Assembly (NCBI GenBank): GCA_032433765.1
Contig: JAVIAB010000092.1
Location: 69,524,995-69,588,994, forward strand
DNA: 64,000 nucleotides
Source of the DNA: Megaustenia siamemsis
Lineage: Eukaryota; Mollusca; Gastropoda; Stylommatophora; Ariophantidae
Direction of reading: 5' to 3'
Made by a program: the position numbers and the translations under genes. A model generated the notes under the pieces. The model made no database searches. It had not been told where the DNA came from and was given only the letters and a program-made list of their open reading frames with translations. Shown here in pieces: positions 1 through 9,907 of this stretch. How positions within the stretch are numbered: position 1 is the stretch's first letter; every line of letters begins with the position of its first letter.

Positions 1-458
1 TCACCACCATCATCATCATCACCACTATCATCATCACCACCATCATCATCACCACCACCATCATCACCACCACCATCATCACCACCACCATCATAATCAC
101 CACCATCATCATCATCATCATCAGCACCATCATCATCACCTCCATCATCATCACCTCCATCATCACCACCATCATCATCACCACCATCATCATCACCATC
201 ATCATCATCACCACCACCATCATCATCATCACCATCATCATCACCACCACAATCATCATCGCCACCGTCATCATCATCATCATCACCATCATTACCACCA
301 TCATCATCACCACCACTATCATCATCACCATCATCATCACCACCACAATCATCATCACCACCATCATCAACACCACCATCATAATCATCATCATCACCAT
401 CATCATCACCACCATCATCATCACCACCATCATCATCACCACCACAATCATCATCACC

Positions 459-489
<31 letters not shown>

Positions 490-493
490 CCAC

Positions 494-525
<32 letters not shown>

Positions 526-1238
526 CCACCAACATCATCACCACCACCATCATCACCACCACCATCATAATCACCACCATCATCATCATCATCATCATCA
601 CCATCATCATCACCTCCATCATCATCACCTCCATCATCACCACCATCATCATCACCACCATCATCATCACCATCATCATCACCACCACCATCATCATCAT
701 CATCATCACCATCATCACCACCACCACAATCATCATCACCACCATCATCATCATCATTATCATCAACATCATCACCACCATCATCATCACCATCACTATC
801 ATCATCACCATCATCATCACCACAATCATCATCATCATCACCATTATCATCATCATCACCATCATCATCATCACCACCACTATCATCATCACCATCATCA
901 TCATCATCATCATTATCACCACCATCACCACCACAATCATCATCACCACCACCATCATCACCACCACAATCATAATCACCACCACCATCATCACTACAAT
1001 CATAATCACCACCATCATCATCACCATCATCATAATCACCACCATCATCATCACCACCACAATCATCATCACCACCATCATCATCACCACCGCCATCATC
1101 GTCACCATCATCATCATCACCACCATCATCATCACCACCATCATCCTCATCACCACCGCCATCATCGTCACCATCATCATCATCACCACCATCATCATCA
1201 CCACCATCATCTTCATCACCCCCGCCATCATCGTCACC

Positions 1239-1269
<31 letters not shown>

Positions 1270-1612
1270 CCACCGCCATCATCGTCACCATCATCATCGT
1301 CACCATCATCATCACCACCGCCATCATCGTCACCATCATCAACATCATCACCACCGCCATCATCACCACCATCATCAACATCATCACCACCACCATCATC
1401 ACCACCATCACATCACCACCATCACATCACCACCATCACATCACCACCATCACATCACCACCATCACATCACCACCATCATCAACATCATCACCACCACC
1501 ATCATCACCACCATCACATCACCACCATCACATCACCACCATCATCACCACCATCATCACCACCATCACATCACCAGCACCAACATCATCATCCCCACCA
1601 TCATCATCATCA
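1..1612. repeat. Long (ATC/ACC)n trinucleotide tract
   Basis: The first 1.6 kb is an almost unbroken run of CAT and CAC triplets with scattered single-base changes (ATA, CGC, CTC). It continues off the left edge of the window, so its true length is unknown. Between about 1395 and 1570 the pattern shifts to a longer motif in which CACATCACCACCAT recurs, a secondary expansion of a variant block. LINE tails elsewhere here end in short CAT/ATG runs, but the flank after 1612 does not match those tails, so its origin is open. Confidence 0.97.
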
Positions 1613-1929
1613 TTATGATCATCCCTGCACATGCTTCTATCTCATTCTTACTTACTTACACTAAACGATCTCAGCGCTCTAATGAACTCCATAACATAAG
1701 CAAAGCTCAAACACCACAACGAAGAATGTTCATTTTTGTTATTGCCATATTTGCCCACATTTGACTCACTATCTATAAGCTATGGCCCAGGTAGAAACAT
1801 GCAGCGTATTGTTACTTTTTTCTAAGTTTCAGAAGAGATAGGTTTGTTATACTTGGTCAACTTGAACTTCATTCTATTATATGTCTCTGATAGGACTAGG
1901 TCCTTAGTTTCTATGACACTGGAAAAAGA
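1613..1929. other. Non-repetitive spacer
   Basis: About 300 bp between two simple-repeat tracts. I see no ORF of note, no tRNA-like promoter boxes and no match to the repeat families found elsewhere in the window. Confidence 0.5.
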
Positions 1930-2393
1930 ATAACAGCAACAACAACAATAATAACAATAAAATAGAGACAAAACAATAGCAGCAGCAACAATAATAACAA
2001 TAACAACAATAAAATATAGACAAAACAATAGCGGCAGCAACAATAATAACAATAACAACAATAAAATAGAGACAAAACAATAGCAGCAGCAACAATAATA
2101 ACAATAACAACAATAAAATAGAGACAAAACAATAGCAGCAGCAACAATAATAACAATAACAACAATAAAATAGAGGCAAAACAATAGCAGCAGCAACAAT
2201 AATAACAATAACAACAATAAAATAGAGACAAAACAATAGCAGCAGCAACAATAATAACAATAACAACAATAAAATAGAGACAAAACAATAGCAGCAGCAA
2301 CAATAATAACAAGAATAAAATAGAGACAAAACAATAGCAGCAGCAACAATAATAACAATAACAACAAAATAGAGCCGAAACAATATCAGCCAC
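1930..2393. repeat. 52-bp minisatellite (AAC/AAT-rich)
   Basis: About nine copies of a 52-bp unit built around AACAATAGCAGCAGCAACAA and ATAAAATAGAGAC. Successive AGCAGCAA landmarks fall at 1981, 2033, 2085 and 2137, which fixes the period at 52. One late copy near 2300 is shortened. Stop codons are rare on the minus strand, so Leu/Cys-rich ORFs of 160-181 codons run through in three frames; these are by-products of composition. Confidence 0.93.
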
Positions 2394-3289
2394 AACAACA
2401 ACTTATCACGCTAAATGTGGTTCGATTCAGGCATCTCCTGGTTGTGAGAAGACCACCGTACCTCAACGCTACACTCACATATCTCGACAGTTGACGTGTG
2501 AAGAAGGCCGCGTTGCCGGAGTGCCAAAACAAGTTATAGAAACACTTATATCCGGCTCACAAACATGTCTTCACGTTTCCTTTAGAATAGACCAGAGCTG
2601 TATTCTCATTAAGCTGCTTCTGTACAGGTCGAGCGGCCAGCGATAACATCGTGTAAAATACTCGCAATTGGCTGAGACAGATTGTATCCGGGCTGTGGCC
2701 GCGAAGCAGAATCAGTATCAACACCTACTGTGGAGGTCACCAGATAGCTACAGTTCGTCTTCAAATTGCGGCGCCGACTTGGCGCTGCCACAGATAAAAC
2801 GCTCGTCTGCTCCTCGGCTTGCACAGTGTGACGTCATTTTTATTCTTTACACACACAAAATAAAATAAAAGCATTTAACATACAATTTTGTGGCATATCT
2901 TGAAGAATGGAATGTAAGTGAACTTGCAGAAAACTAAATGTAATTTGTTTCATGTTTTCATTTCCATTTTTATTTTATGTACTGAATTCACACTCAGCAG
3001 TGAATCTAAAGAAACGCGTTCTGGAATATGCAGAAAATAAAAACAATCACTTTTGGGGGTATAAATATAGCTGAAATAAATTAATAATTAAAACTGATAT
3101 GGGTATTATTACGTTTAATCAAATATGTAAAGAAACAATGAACGCGGAGATAAAGCGAAAAGTATCTAACGAGAACAGAATCATCTAATGCACTTTCACT
3201 TGTTCGATTACCCGGTCATGGCGGCTCACAAACTAAATAAATACGCATAAATATATCTTTTGAGATAAATCAGTGTGAACTTCTTTATT
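2394..3289. other. Unique sequence, nothing recognised
   Basis: About 900 bp of ordinary-complexity sequence. Two overlapping short ORFs (66 codons plus strand, 71 codons minus strand, around 2609-2868) show no recognisable domain, and neither has supporting context. The right part (2860-3285) is AT-rich. Confidence 0.4.
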
Positions 3290-3377
3290 ACATTCCTCAT
3301 TTGCCGTTCAGCGTGGAGGGCATATATGGTTTGCAGTATTTTGCTCGTCTGTTGGCATCTCCTGTTGTTATGTCTAA
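3290..3377 (-). mobile_element. L1 retrotransposon 3' fragment, first half
   Basis: The stretch beginning CATTCCTCATTTGCCGTTCA matches the 3' part of the minus-strand L1 family, best preserved at 4361-5050. The match stops at 3377, where a SINE-2 starts, and resumes at 3541. This looks like one L1 tail split by a later SINE insertion. Confidence 0.6.
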
Positions 3378-3540
3378 GCGAATCATTTCTGAGGAAGAGA
3401 TGAGGTTACAACACTCGGAAATTATACACAAATAATCAACATAAAAGAAAAAAAAGCAAAGAGACAACCCGAAACAGGATCGAACTTGTACACCTTGACA
3501 CTGCGCCTTGCAACGAGAAACAAGACACTAGAGCACAGTT
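3378..3540 (-). mobile_element. SINE-2 copy (tRNA-derived)
   Basis: In minus orientation this reads from a tRNA-like head with a B-box-like GTTCGATCCTGTTT toward an A/T-rich middle and the family's 3' landmark ACAACACTCGGAA. It is homologous to copies near 8.9, 24.1 and 57.6 kb. It sits inside an L1 tail and is therefore younger than it. A target duplication is not clear. Confidence 0.7.
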
Positions 3541-3615
3541 ATAGTGGTTCTTAATATTCCACCATCTGTATAGTGGTCGGCCCTTTGGTCTGGTGTTCTA
3601 GCAGTAGTAGGAAAC
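3541..3615 (-). mobile_element. L1 3' fragment, second half
   Basis: Continues the L1 tail with TTCTTAATATTCCACCATC and GTGGTCGGCCCTTTGGTCTG, equivalent to the segment near 4485-4525 of the better copy. It diverges after 3615. Confidence 0.55.
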
Positions 3616-3819
3616 TCCATGTACAGAGCTTCGCAGCAGGAGGCAATCTGATCATCAGAAGTGGGGCCCCGTCGAGCAAGTGTTTCGGCCCTTTAGCTTC
3701 TTGACACTCTAGTGGAGGTAGGCCCGCCTAGGTCATGACTCCCAGGCGTCGACCTCCTGCTGCATTGCCTCTAAGGCTTACATCATATGTTCGGCACAAA
3801 ATAACTAAACATAATACAC

Positions 3820-3833
3820 ACATATATATACAT

Positions 3834-3906
<73 letters not shown>
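3820..3906. repeat. (TA)n dinucleotide microsatellite
   Basis: An uninterrupted TA run of about 66 bp (3841-3906), preceded by an imperfect CA/TA mixture. An L1 fragment begins just to its right, so the microsatellite lies at a repeat boundary. Confidence 0.97.
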
Positions 3907-3910
<4 letters not shown>

Positions 3911-3914
3911 TTAT

Positions 3915-4143
3915 TGAGGCTCGTTGTGTTGTGTTTCATTTTTCTGTCATGCCACGTGGCCAAACCATTTTACCTGTTATTTATTTATGCATTCATTGGC
4001 GGAAATTCCTCTCAGCTACTTTTTTTCATTTCTTCATTTTTGATCTTATCTTTCAGACTGTTTCCTCACATGTTCCTAGTACATTCAATTTCGGTAATGG
4101 TTATTTTTCTTCAGTCTAGAGTCCAGGTCTCTCATTTGTAACC
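3915..4143 (-). mobile_element. L1 retrotransposon 3' fragment
   Basis: Matches 4545-4760 of the neighbouring L1 copy: GAGGCTCGTTGTGTTGTGTT, CACGTGGCCAAACCATTTTA, TTTCTTCATTTTTGATCTTA. The region is antisense to the C-terminal RT-associated coding part, but reading frames are broken. It is a second, older fragment lying head to tail with the copy that starts at 4361. Confidence 0.7.
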
Positions 4144-4160
4144 AATCACAGTGGACATAT

Positions 4161-4360
4161 GGGAACCGCGATAGCTCAGCGGTTAGTGAAATGAAATACT
4201 AAGGACAAGAGGTAGGGTTCGATCCAAATCGACGGCTTCCGGGTTCACTCAGCCTTAAATGGGTACCTGATTTTTTTCTGGGAAATTAAAGCGGCACGGG
4301 TGTAATACCGACAACATTACCCCAAAAATCATATGATGAAGGTCTGTAAAATGTATGGTC
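4161..4360 (+). mobile_element. SINE-A copy, 3' truncated
   Basis: Begins GGGAACCGCGATAGCTCAGC. The A box is TAGCTCAGCGG and the B box is GGGTTCGATCC, both close to Pol III tRNA promoter consensus. The body runs through CCGGGTTCACTCAGCC and GTAATACCGACAACATTACC and stops at TGTATGGTC, lacking the last ~60 bp and the T-rich 3' tail seen in other copies. It abuts the L1 3' region on its right. Confidence 0.9.
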
Positions 4361-5050
4361 TTCTTTCTTCTTCTTATTCTTTCCTTCCTCATCTGCCTTT
4401 CAGCGTCTAGGGGAGATATAATTTGCGGTCTTTTGCTTTTCTGTTCGCCTCTGCTGCTGTATTGTTTCCTAGTGCTTCCAAAATTCCATCGATCCATTTT
4501 TTTCGTGGTCGACCCTTGGGTCTGGTGTTCTCACTACGTTTGTTGAAGGCTCGTTGTGTTGTGTTTTGATCTTTCTGCCTTGTCACGTGGCCAAACCATT
4601 ACATCTGTTGTTTCCTTATATATTCTATGGCGGGAGCTATTCCTAGCTTTTTTTCTCAGTTCTTCATTTCTGATCTTATCTCTTAGACTGTCTCCTGTCA
4701 TTCGTTGAACACATTTCATCTCTGTAGAGGTTATTTTTCTTAATGTTCTTGCACCTAGGGTCCAGGTCTGGCATTGGTAGCACAACGTTGGGATGAAGAT
4801 TGTATTGTATAGTGCTCGTTTTGCCTCCACAGTTATTTCATTGTTGGACAATAGTGGTGATAACTGTCCAATGATTTGACAAACTTTGTTGCATCTTGAT
4901 TCTATCTCTGCTGTTTGAGAATTATCGTTTGTCATTAGACTTCCTAGGTATTTGAATTCATCTACTTGTTTTAGTTGTCTGCCTTCTATAGTTATGTTGA
5001 TGTTCTGTTTATTTTTGGTGATATTCATGACTTTTGTTTTGTCGATGTTC
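4361..5050 (-). mobile_element. L1 non-LTR retrotransposon, 3' portion
   Basis: This is the 3' end of the outer element of a nested pair; its upstream RT part resumes at 6990. The segment holds the post-RT coding region (4534-5028) and a 3' untranslated part with CAGCGTCTAGGGGAGATATA, a landmark repeated near 11.88, 48.5 and 55.85 kb. Coding sense is minus. An RNase H-bearing element was inserted at 5050/6990 with a duplicated target of about 11 bp. Confidence 0.85.
4534..5028 (-). pseudogene. L1 RT C-terminal coding remnant
   Basis: A 164-codon open stretch encodes the region after the polymerase domain of a non-LTR retrotransposon. Visible signatures are VDEFKYLGSLMTNDNSQ (the YLGS motif after the thumb), a Leu-rich helix, IFIPTLCYQCQTWTLG, which aligns to the usual P-L-YGCETW block, and MKCVQRMTGDSLRDKIRNE. 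The usual YGCETW is changed to YQCQTW. The remnant is cut at its N-side by the inserted I-like element, and the polymerase half lies at 7023-7535. The part after RDKIRNE degenerates. It is not a functional gene. Confidence 0.85.
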
Positions 5051-5084
5051 TATCTATCTATCTTTCGTTCGCCTGAAGTATTGT

Positions 5085-5943
5085 CTATATCTGCAATGTC
5101 GTTTCTTGTATAAATGTTACTGCATTTTGTAATTCTTGCAGTGGCCCATATAGGTTTGTCTGTAGTGTTGTATCAATGGGCCAATGGATTTTCCTCAGTT
5201 TACTATATTCAGTGCAGTCTTGAAGTATGTGTTCAGCAGTCTTGGGCGCCTGTCCACATGTACAAGTAGTTGAGGTGCCGATCTTGAATTTTGTATACAT
5301 GTGACTATGGAGTCGATTGTGTCCTGTTCTGAGGCGTATAATGATAACTTGTCCATATCTATTCATATTATGAAAGGCATCCTGATTTGGGGCTTGTGGT
5401 CCTCGGATTGATTTGATTATCTGTTTCTTATGATGGTATGTAACCGGTGTATCTAGTTGTGTGCCTATGGAACCTTCCTTTGCCAACTGATCTGCTTTCT
5501 CATTTCCGGGTATTCCACAGTGAGATGGGATCCACGGCAGGGCAACCCTGTGGTGCTTGCAGAGTTCAGTCAATAAGGTCTGCAGATGTGGTAATTTTCT
5601 GGATTGTAGTGCCTGGAGTACTGATCTTGCATCTGTCAAAACACTATAGGCTGCGGTCTAAGATTACTGTTCAGCAGTTTTTTTCTATTGCCAACTTTAT
5701 TGCTTGTATTTCTGCATCATAATTGTGACAATATTTCCCTGTTGCTATTTTATTCATATCCCTAGTGTTATTTGGGTACTCTATATATGCACCTGCTCCC
5801 CCATTCTTTACTGCATTCTGTTCTGATCCATCTGTGTACACACGGATCCATAGGTCTTGTGAGTATTCTTCGTCTATGAAACTGAGAGTTATTGTTTTTC
5901 GCTGTAGACTATTCTGTTCCTCTTTGTCAACTATTCCTTTCAC
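5085..5943 (-). pseudogene. RNase H domain of the I-like element (frameshifted)
   Basis: Two minus-strand frames together cover one RNase H domain. The upstream piece (5671-5943) has IRVYTDGSEQNAVKNGG with the first catalytic Asp, and YDAEIQAIKLAIE with the catalytic Glu. The downstream piece (5085-5639) has LTDARSVLQALQS with the next Asp, and WIPSHCGIPGNEKADQLAKE with the His and final Asp. All four catalytic positions are recognisable. A frameshift near 5640-5670 separates the pieces. A Cys-rich stretch CTCGQAPKTAEHILQDC follows, the zinc-knuckle-like tail often found after RNase H in such elements. The product would remove RNA from the RNA/DNA hybrid during retrotransposition. Confidence 0.9.
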
Positions 5944-6294
5944 TTCTGTCTGTATTTGTATTTATAATTCTGATTCCTCTGTCCATGGAGTCTGTTCTGG
6001 TATGGGCAGTAGGGGGTTGACAACTCTTGGCATGTCTGGTGTTTGTCTATTAATACGCTTGGCTTGGTGGATAAAACTGCTTCTCTTAAGTCGTCCCAAT
6101 GCAAGATTTTGGAATCAGTCCTTCATTGGATGTCTCGGCATACAAGCAAATTTTTCTGCCTGTATCAGTACCTTTGTGTCCCTCCGTTCTCTCAGTGCTG
6201 GTATCCTCCACAATTTCTCCATCTCCAATATTGGTGTTGATTTCATTGCTCCTGTGATGACCCTAAGTGCCTGGTTTTGTACTTTGTCCAGTTC

Positions 6295-6985
6295 TTACAG
6301 TGTGGTGTTTGATGCTGAGCACCATGCAGATAATCCATATTTTAAATGTGGGCGTATACTCTGTTGGTAAACTTTACTGAGTATTTTCCCACTCGCACCT
6401 CTTGTAGTTCCACACAGCTTTCTTAGAATAGCCAACTTTCTCCTTGTTTTTTGGGTTGCCTTATTTATCTGCTGTTTCCAAGATAGTTTGTTATCAAATG
6501 TAACTCCGAGATATGTAGCTTGTATGTCTTCTTTCACAGGCTCATTGTTTATGTAGATGGCTCCTGCTTTTTGTTATGGGGAGAGAGTGAAAAGTGTAGT
6601 ACTGCATTTGTCTGTATTGATGCTGATACACCATCTATTTGTCCATGAATTCAGTGCATTCATAGCTCTTTGTAACAATTTGGAGGCCACTGTTGCATAC
6701 TCCTCTGTGCACCACATTACCAAGTCATCTGCATACATTGCCACGTTGATGCCATGTGGTAGTTCAGTAACTAGGTCATTGATGTAGATCAGAAAAAGTG
6801 TTGGAGATAGAACCCCTCCCTGTGGAACGCCCTGGCGCAGTAAGACCTTCTTACTCTTAAGACCATCCAGTTGCACTCTGGCTCTCCTGTTATGCAGGTA
6901 TGCTTTGACCCATTTGTACATCCTGCTATTTACTCCATAATTTCTCAGTTTCTCCAAAAGCCCTTCCTTCCATACCTTATCAAAT
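6295..6985 (-). pseudogene. Reverse transcriptase domain of the I-like element (5' truncated)
   Basis: The frame at 6574-6957 holds the polymerase core: LRNYGVNSRMYKWVKAYL, then the QGVPQGGVLSPTLF loop, then the catalytic MYADDLVMW box. Just upstream of it (to 6985) the motif-A sequence AFDKVW is visible, and the element starts there. A separate frame (6295-6537) gives the post-RT region, TYLGVTFDNKLSWKQQIN and IRPHLKYGLSAWC. The two frames are offset, with a break near 6540-6575 at a non-conserved NEPV-like segment. The N-terminal endonuclease and fingers are absent because of 5' truncation. Confidence 0.9.
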
Positions 6986-6989
6986 GCTT

Positions 6990-7535
6990 GTTGATGTTGA
7001 TTTTCATGTTGTATTTTGTGCCTTAGCTATTGAGTTTGTTTAAGTGTTCTTGTAGGTCTTCTATTGTTTCATGTATCAGTGCCTGATCGTCTGCAAATAA
7101 AAGCTCGTTGATCTCCTCTGTCTCTGATGGGTTGGCTAGCTTGCATATATAGTCCATGTATGTAATAAACAGTAGGGGGGATAGTACGCACCCCTGTCTT
7201 ACACCTGATCTAACTTCGAAGTGGTCTGTGTAGCCTGCTGCTGTTATGACTCTGCAGCTGCTGTTGACGTAGAGACTTTTAATTAGCTTGGTTAGATGTT
7301 GGGTTACTCCGTATGTTGTTAGTATCTTCCACAGTTGTTCTCTGTCGAATGCTTTTTCCTGGTCAATGAAGGCTATGTATAAGTTTTGATTGTGTTCTGT
7401 TGTTTTTTCTACAAGCTGTTTTAATGTGAATAGTGCGTCAGTACATCCTCTGTTTTTTTTCGGAACCCCATTTACGAATCGCTTAACTGTAGTTCTATTA
7501 TTGGTCTCAGCCTATTTTCCAAGATTATTTGAGAA
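6990..7535 (-). mobile_element. L1 non-LTR retrotransposon, RT portion
   Basis: The upstream half of the outer element, interrupted at 6990 by the I-like insertion. Reading across the insertion, the coding sense passes from a KINI-K stretch at about 7000 to IDKTKVMNITK at 5050, the expected order in this RT family. The left edge meets a SINE-A tail at about 7540, so the rest of the element (endonuclease and ORF1, if it had one) is missing. Confidence 0.85.
7023..7535 (-). pseudogene. L1 reverse transcriptase core remnant
   Basis: My minus-strand translation gives RLRPIIELQLSDS, a stop, MGFRK, a frameshift at a run of eight T, and then about 160 codons including LYIAFIDQEKAFDREQLW (motif A with catalytic Asp), TTYGVTQHLTKLIKSLYVN, VRQGCVLSPLLFITYMDYI, and LLFADDQAL (catalytic box). 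It ends with a TAA at 7023-7025 after LQEHLNKLNS. One stop, one frameshift and one terminal stop make it dead. The FADD box and RQGCVLSP loop match the RT family of many invertebrate endonuclease-RT elements, and the box differs from the YADD of the nested I-like element. Confidence 0.88.
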
Positions 7536-7540
7536 GATAA

Positions 7541-7606
7541 TTTATGGTCACTAGCACCATATTCTTTATACGCCACTTGGCGTGACGGGAGCTCTTTACT
7601 TTATTT
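7541..7606 (+). mobile_element. SINE-A 3' end fragment
   Basis: The last part of SINE-A only: TTTATGGTCACTAGCACCAT, then TACGCCACTTGGCGTGACGG and a CTTTACTTT tail. It lacks the tRNA head. Confidence 0.85.
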
Positions 7607-7790
7607 TTATACAGCGGACATATTGACTACTCTTGCAGTGTGTGGAACATTCACTACAGGATTACATCATGTTTAACAGTAAGCAGCAGTTTCATTGTCC
7701 CACCGATTCAACGTTACATTCAAAGTTGTATGGAGCTAAAGAACTTCGTATATACGAGTTTATTTCAGCACGTGTACTAGTCTAATAAGG

Positions 7791-8085
7791 ACCCTTGGTG
7801 GTTTGGTTGTTAGCGTGCTCGCTTCCTGATCAAAGGGGTCTTGGTTTAATTCTCAGAAGTGGGAATTTTTCGGACCGAGAATGCCGGATTCACCGAACCT
7901 CTAAAATTGTGTTCTAGAGATTTTCTCGGAAAGTAAGGCGGCCTTGCGTAAAACCGACCATATCACATAAAAAATGCCCTGGTCATGGAAATATCTGGCC
8001 GCTAACACCACATTCCTATGTCTATTCGTTAATGTATCAACAATGGGAGAGTGACTATACGCCTGGCAAGACGAGAAAGTAACTT
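7791..8085 (+). mobile_element. SINE-B copy
   Basis: A tRNA-like head (TGGTTGTTAGCGTGCTCGC with a degenerate B box GGTTTAATTCTCAG) is followed by a body that parallels SINE-A: GGATTCACCGAACCTCTAAA, GGAAAGTAAGGCGGCCTTGC, ACCGACCATATCAC. It ends in ACGCCTGGCAAGACG and AAAGTAACTTTTACTTTAC. The tail runs straight into a pentanucleotide array. A better copy lies at 41550. Confidence 0.82.
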
Positions 8086-8231
8086 TTACTTTACTTTACT
8101 TTACTTTACTTTACTTTACTTTACTTTACTTTACTTTACTTTACTTTACTTTACTTTACTTTACTTTACTTTACTTTACTTTACTTTACTTTACTTTACT
8201 TTACTTTACTTTACTTTACTTTACTTTACTT
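8086..8231. repeat. (TTTAC)n microsatellite grown from a SINE-B tail
   Basis: About 29 near-perfect CTTTA units, starting where the SINE-B 3' tail CTTTTACTTT would end. The unit is the same motif as the SINE tail, so expansion of that tail is the simplest origin. The tract gives a Tyr/Phe/Thr/Leu repeat ORF with no biological meaning. Confidence 0.95.
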
Positions 8232-8420
8232 CTTTATATCAAAATGTAAACAAAATAAGAATAAGTTAAACACCACTACTAAATCAAATGACTCCGTATA
8301 CTAATTATCCGATAGCACAGCTACTTCATTTACTATAATTATTTCTGCTATTATCTTAACAAGGGCTACCACTATTATTACTACTATCCCTGCTATTGCT
8401 GATAATACCAATCCTGATAG

Positions 8421-8446
8421 CATTAATAATAATAATAATAATAATT
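8421..8446. repeat. (AAT)n microsatellite
   Basis: About eight AAT triplets, lying directly at the left end of a repeat C copy. Confidence 0.85.
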
Positions 8447-8668
8447 ATGGAGGCAAAGTCGCCACCCGGCACCAGAGCTGGAAGTTGTCAGCGACCCACA
8501 GCTGATGACTTGCGACAGGATCGGTGTACTAGAACCTACTCCACCTCTCCGCGGTGCGTCTAGTAACAGACTAACCTGTCTAGTGTGGCAAAGCGAGTAG
8601 AAATCGAAGAGATTGAAGACAACCTGGTACTCAAAAATAACATGTTGAAGTCGGATGTCTCACTACTC
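8447..8668 (+). mobile_element. Repeat C copy
   Basis: Homologous to 24745-25110: GGAGGCAAAGTCGCC, CAGAGCTGGAAGTTGTCAGC, GACCCACAGCTGATGACTTG, AGTAACAGACTAACCTGTCT and ending near GAAGTCGGATGT. The part that normally follows (TTGGCCCGAAAGGTGCAAAT) is missing, so this is a 3'-truncated copy. Repeat C recurs on both strands and at 53.7 kb has a perfect target duplication, so it is treated as a retroposon. Confidence 0.75.
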
Positions 8669-8881
8669 AGAGAACAGGGCCACGAAAGCCATGAAGAAAT
8701 TCGAGAAAAATGCTCACCAGCTTTAGCGAGACTTCAATCCAGGATCTTCTTGTCCAACGGCCGAAGTCTTACCTCTGGACCACCCAGTCACCCCTTTTTT
8801 TCTATGTATTGAAAGACATCTTGGCACTCCGCCTCCTCCGCCAAACCCCACTCACTCAACTAAAAAAAACCGTTCCTTTAA

Positions 8882-9075
8882 GCCAGCGAATCAATTCAGA
8901 GGAAGAGGATTGTTTACAGCACTCAGAAAAAAATGACAAATAATCAACAACAGAAAAAATAAAACAAAGGGCAATATATGGTCCTAAGCAGGATCGAACT
9001 CGTACTCCTTGGCACAGCGCCTTGCCACGAAAATCCAAACGCTAGGGAACACTACCAACTTGGCTAATTAAAATC
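8882..9075 (-). mobile_element. SINE-2 copy
   Basis: Minus-strand copy: the 3' landmarks are GCGAATCAATTCAGAGGAAG and CAGCACTCAGAAAAAAATGA; the promoter region is CAGGATCGAACTCGTACTCC (the B-box complement), followed by CCAACTTGGCTAATTA (the A-box complement). It is similar in length to the copies at 24.0 and 57.6 kb. Confidence 0.82.
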
Positions 9076-9447
9076 GTCTCGGAAGTTTCCTTCTATAATA
9101 TAATCGTTTCTTATTATTTGTCTCCTTTAAGCCAGCCAGTGAGGGTTTTTGTTGAGTTAGAATACTGCTGACATAGTACTCTATTACATTACCCCATAAA
9201 ATGAGAAAACCGTATTAAACCAGGTCTCTAATATTTAGGCACAGTAATTCGTATTTGTCTAATGGATTTTGTATTTACGAAATTATTTTCTGCTACTACA
9301 TTTATCAAATAAATTATCAAAGGAAAATTTACGAACCATCAATGAGTTGTGAAATTATGTGCCTGTTACAATCTCTGAAAGTTTATGGAAGCGCACTCCG
9401 GACAGTTCCGGCTGAACTGAAATCCCTGGTTACGTGTGAGAGGCCCA
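9076..9447. other. Unique sequence, nothing recognised
   Basis: About 370 bp, AT-rich on the left. No ORF with recognisable content and no match to the window's repeat families. Confidence 0.4.
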
Positions 9448-9845
9448 ACTGGCCTCTCTCTTTCTATCTCTCGCTTTCTCTCCCTCCGCTTTCTCTCTCT
9501 CACGTTTTTTCGCTATATTTCTCTCTCTCGTTTTAACTCTCTCACACTTTCTCTCTTACGCTTTCTCTCTCTCACACTTTCTCTCCCTCTCGCTTTCTCT
9601 CTCTCACATTTTCTCGATCTCCTTCTCTCTCTCGTCTTCTCTCTCACGCTTTCTCTCTCGCTTTCTCTCTCTCACGCTTTATCTCTCTCTCTTTCTCTCA
9701 CGCTTTCTCTCTCTCGATTTCTCCCACGATTTCTCTCTCTCTCTCTCGCTTACTCTCTCTCTCGCTTTCTCCCTCTTTTTCTTCCTCTCTCTCGCTTTCT
9801 CTCTCCCTCTTTCTCTCTCTCACGCTCTCTCTCTCTCTCTCCCTC
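9448..9845. repeat. Polypyrimidine CT-rich tract
   Basis: A 400-bp strand-asymmetric tract of CT dinucleotides punctuated by the motifs CGCTTT and CACGCTTT at irregular intervals. It looks like a degraded (CTCTCGCTTT)-type minisatellite laid over (CT)n. Only scattered purines interrupt it. The tract produces Ser/Leu-rich plus-strand and Glu/Arg-rich minus-strand ORFs that I do not regard as genes. Confidence 0.9.
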
Positions 9846-9907
9846 CGACATTCACCCGATGACCAGGAGAGGAATGCATAGTCCTCCATCATTGAAAGGA
9901 CCTTAAC

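Larger units (their letters stand above)
5051..6989 (-). mobile_element. I-like non-LTR element nested inside L1
   Basis: A 1.94-kb 5'-truncated element in minus orientation. At its 5' edge (6989) the coding sequence starts abruptly within the RT domain at the AFDKVW motif. It continues through RT, a connection region and a complete RNase H domain, and ends at 5051 with a (TATC)n tract that is the element's 3' tail read in reverse. The target copies TTGTTGATGTT (6990-7000) and TTGTCGATGTT (5039-5049) flank it. RT plus RNase H points to the I superfamily; the exact clade cannot be set by eye. Confidence 0.88.

Noticed and set aside
1..1612. Poly-His or similar coding repeat from CAT/CAC triplets
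   Set aside because: The tract is interrupted and runs off the window without any flanking exon-like sequence; a microsatellite is sufficient.
1..1612. Origin of the big (ATC)n tract from a LINE (CAT)n tail
   Set aside because: The right flank (after 1612) shows no match to L2 or L3 3' ends, and the left flank is outside the window.
1822..2401. Leu/Cys-rich 160-181-codon frames
   Set aside because: All three minus frames are open across a 52-bp minisatellite; low-complexity by-product.
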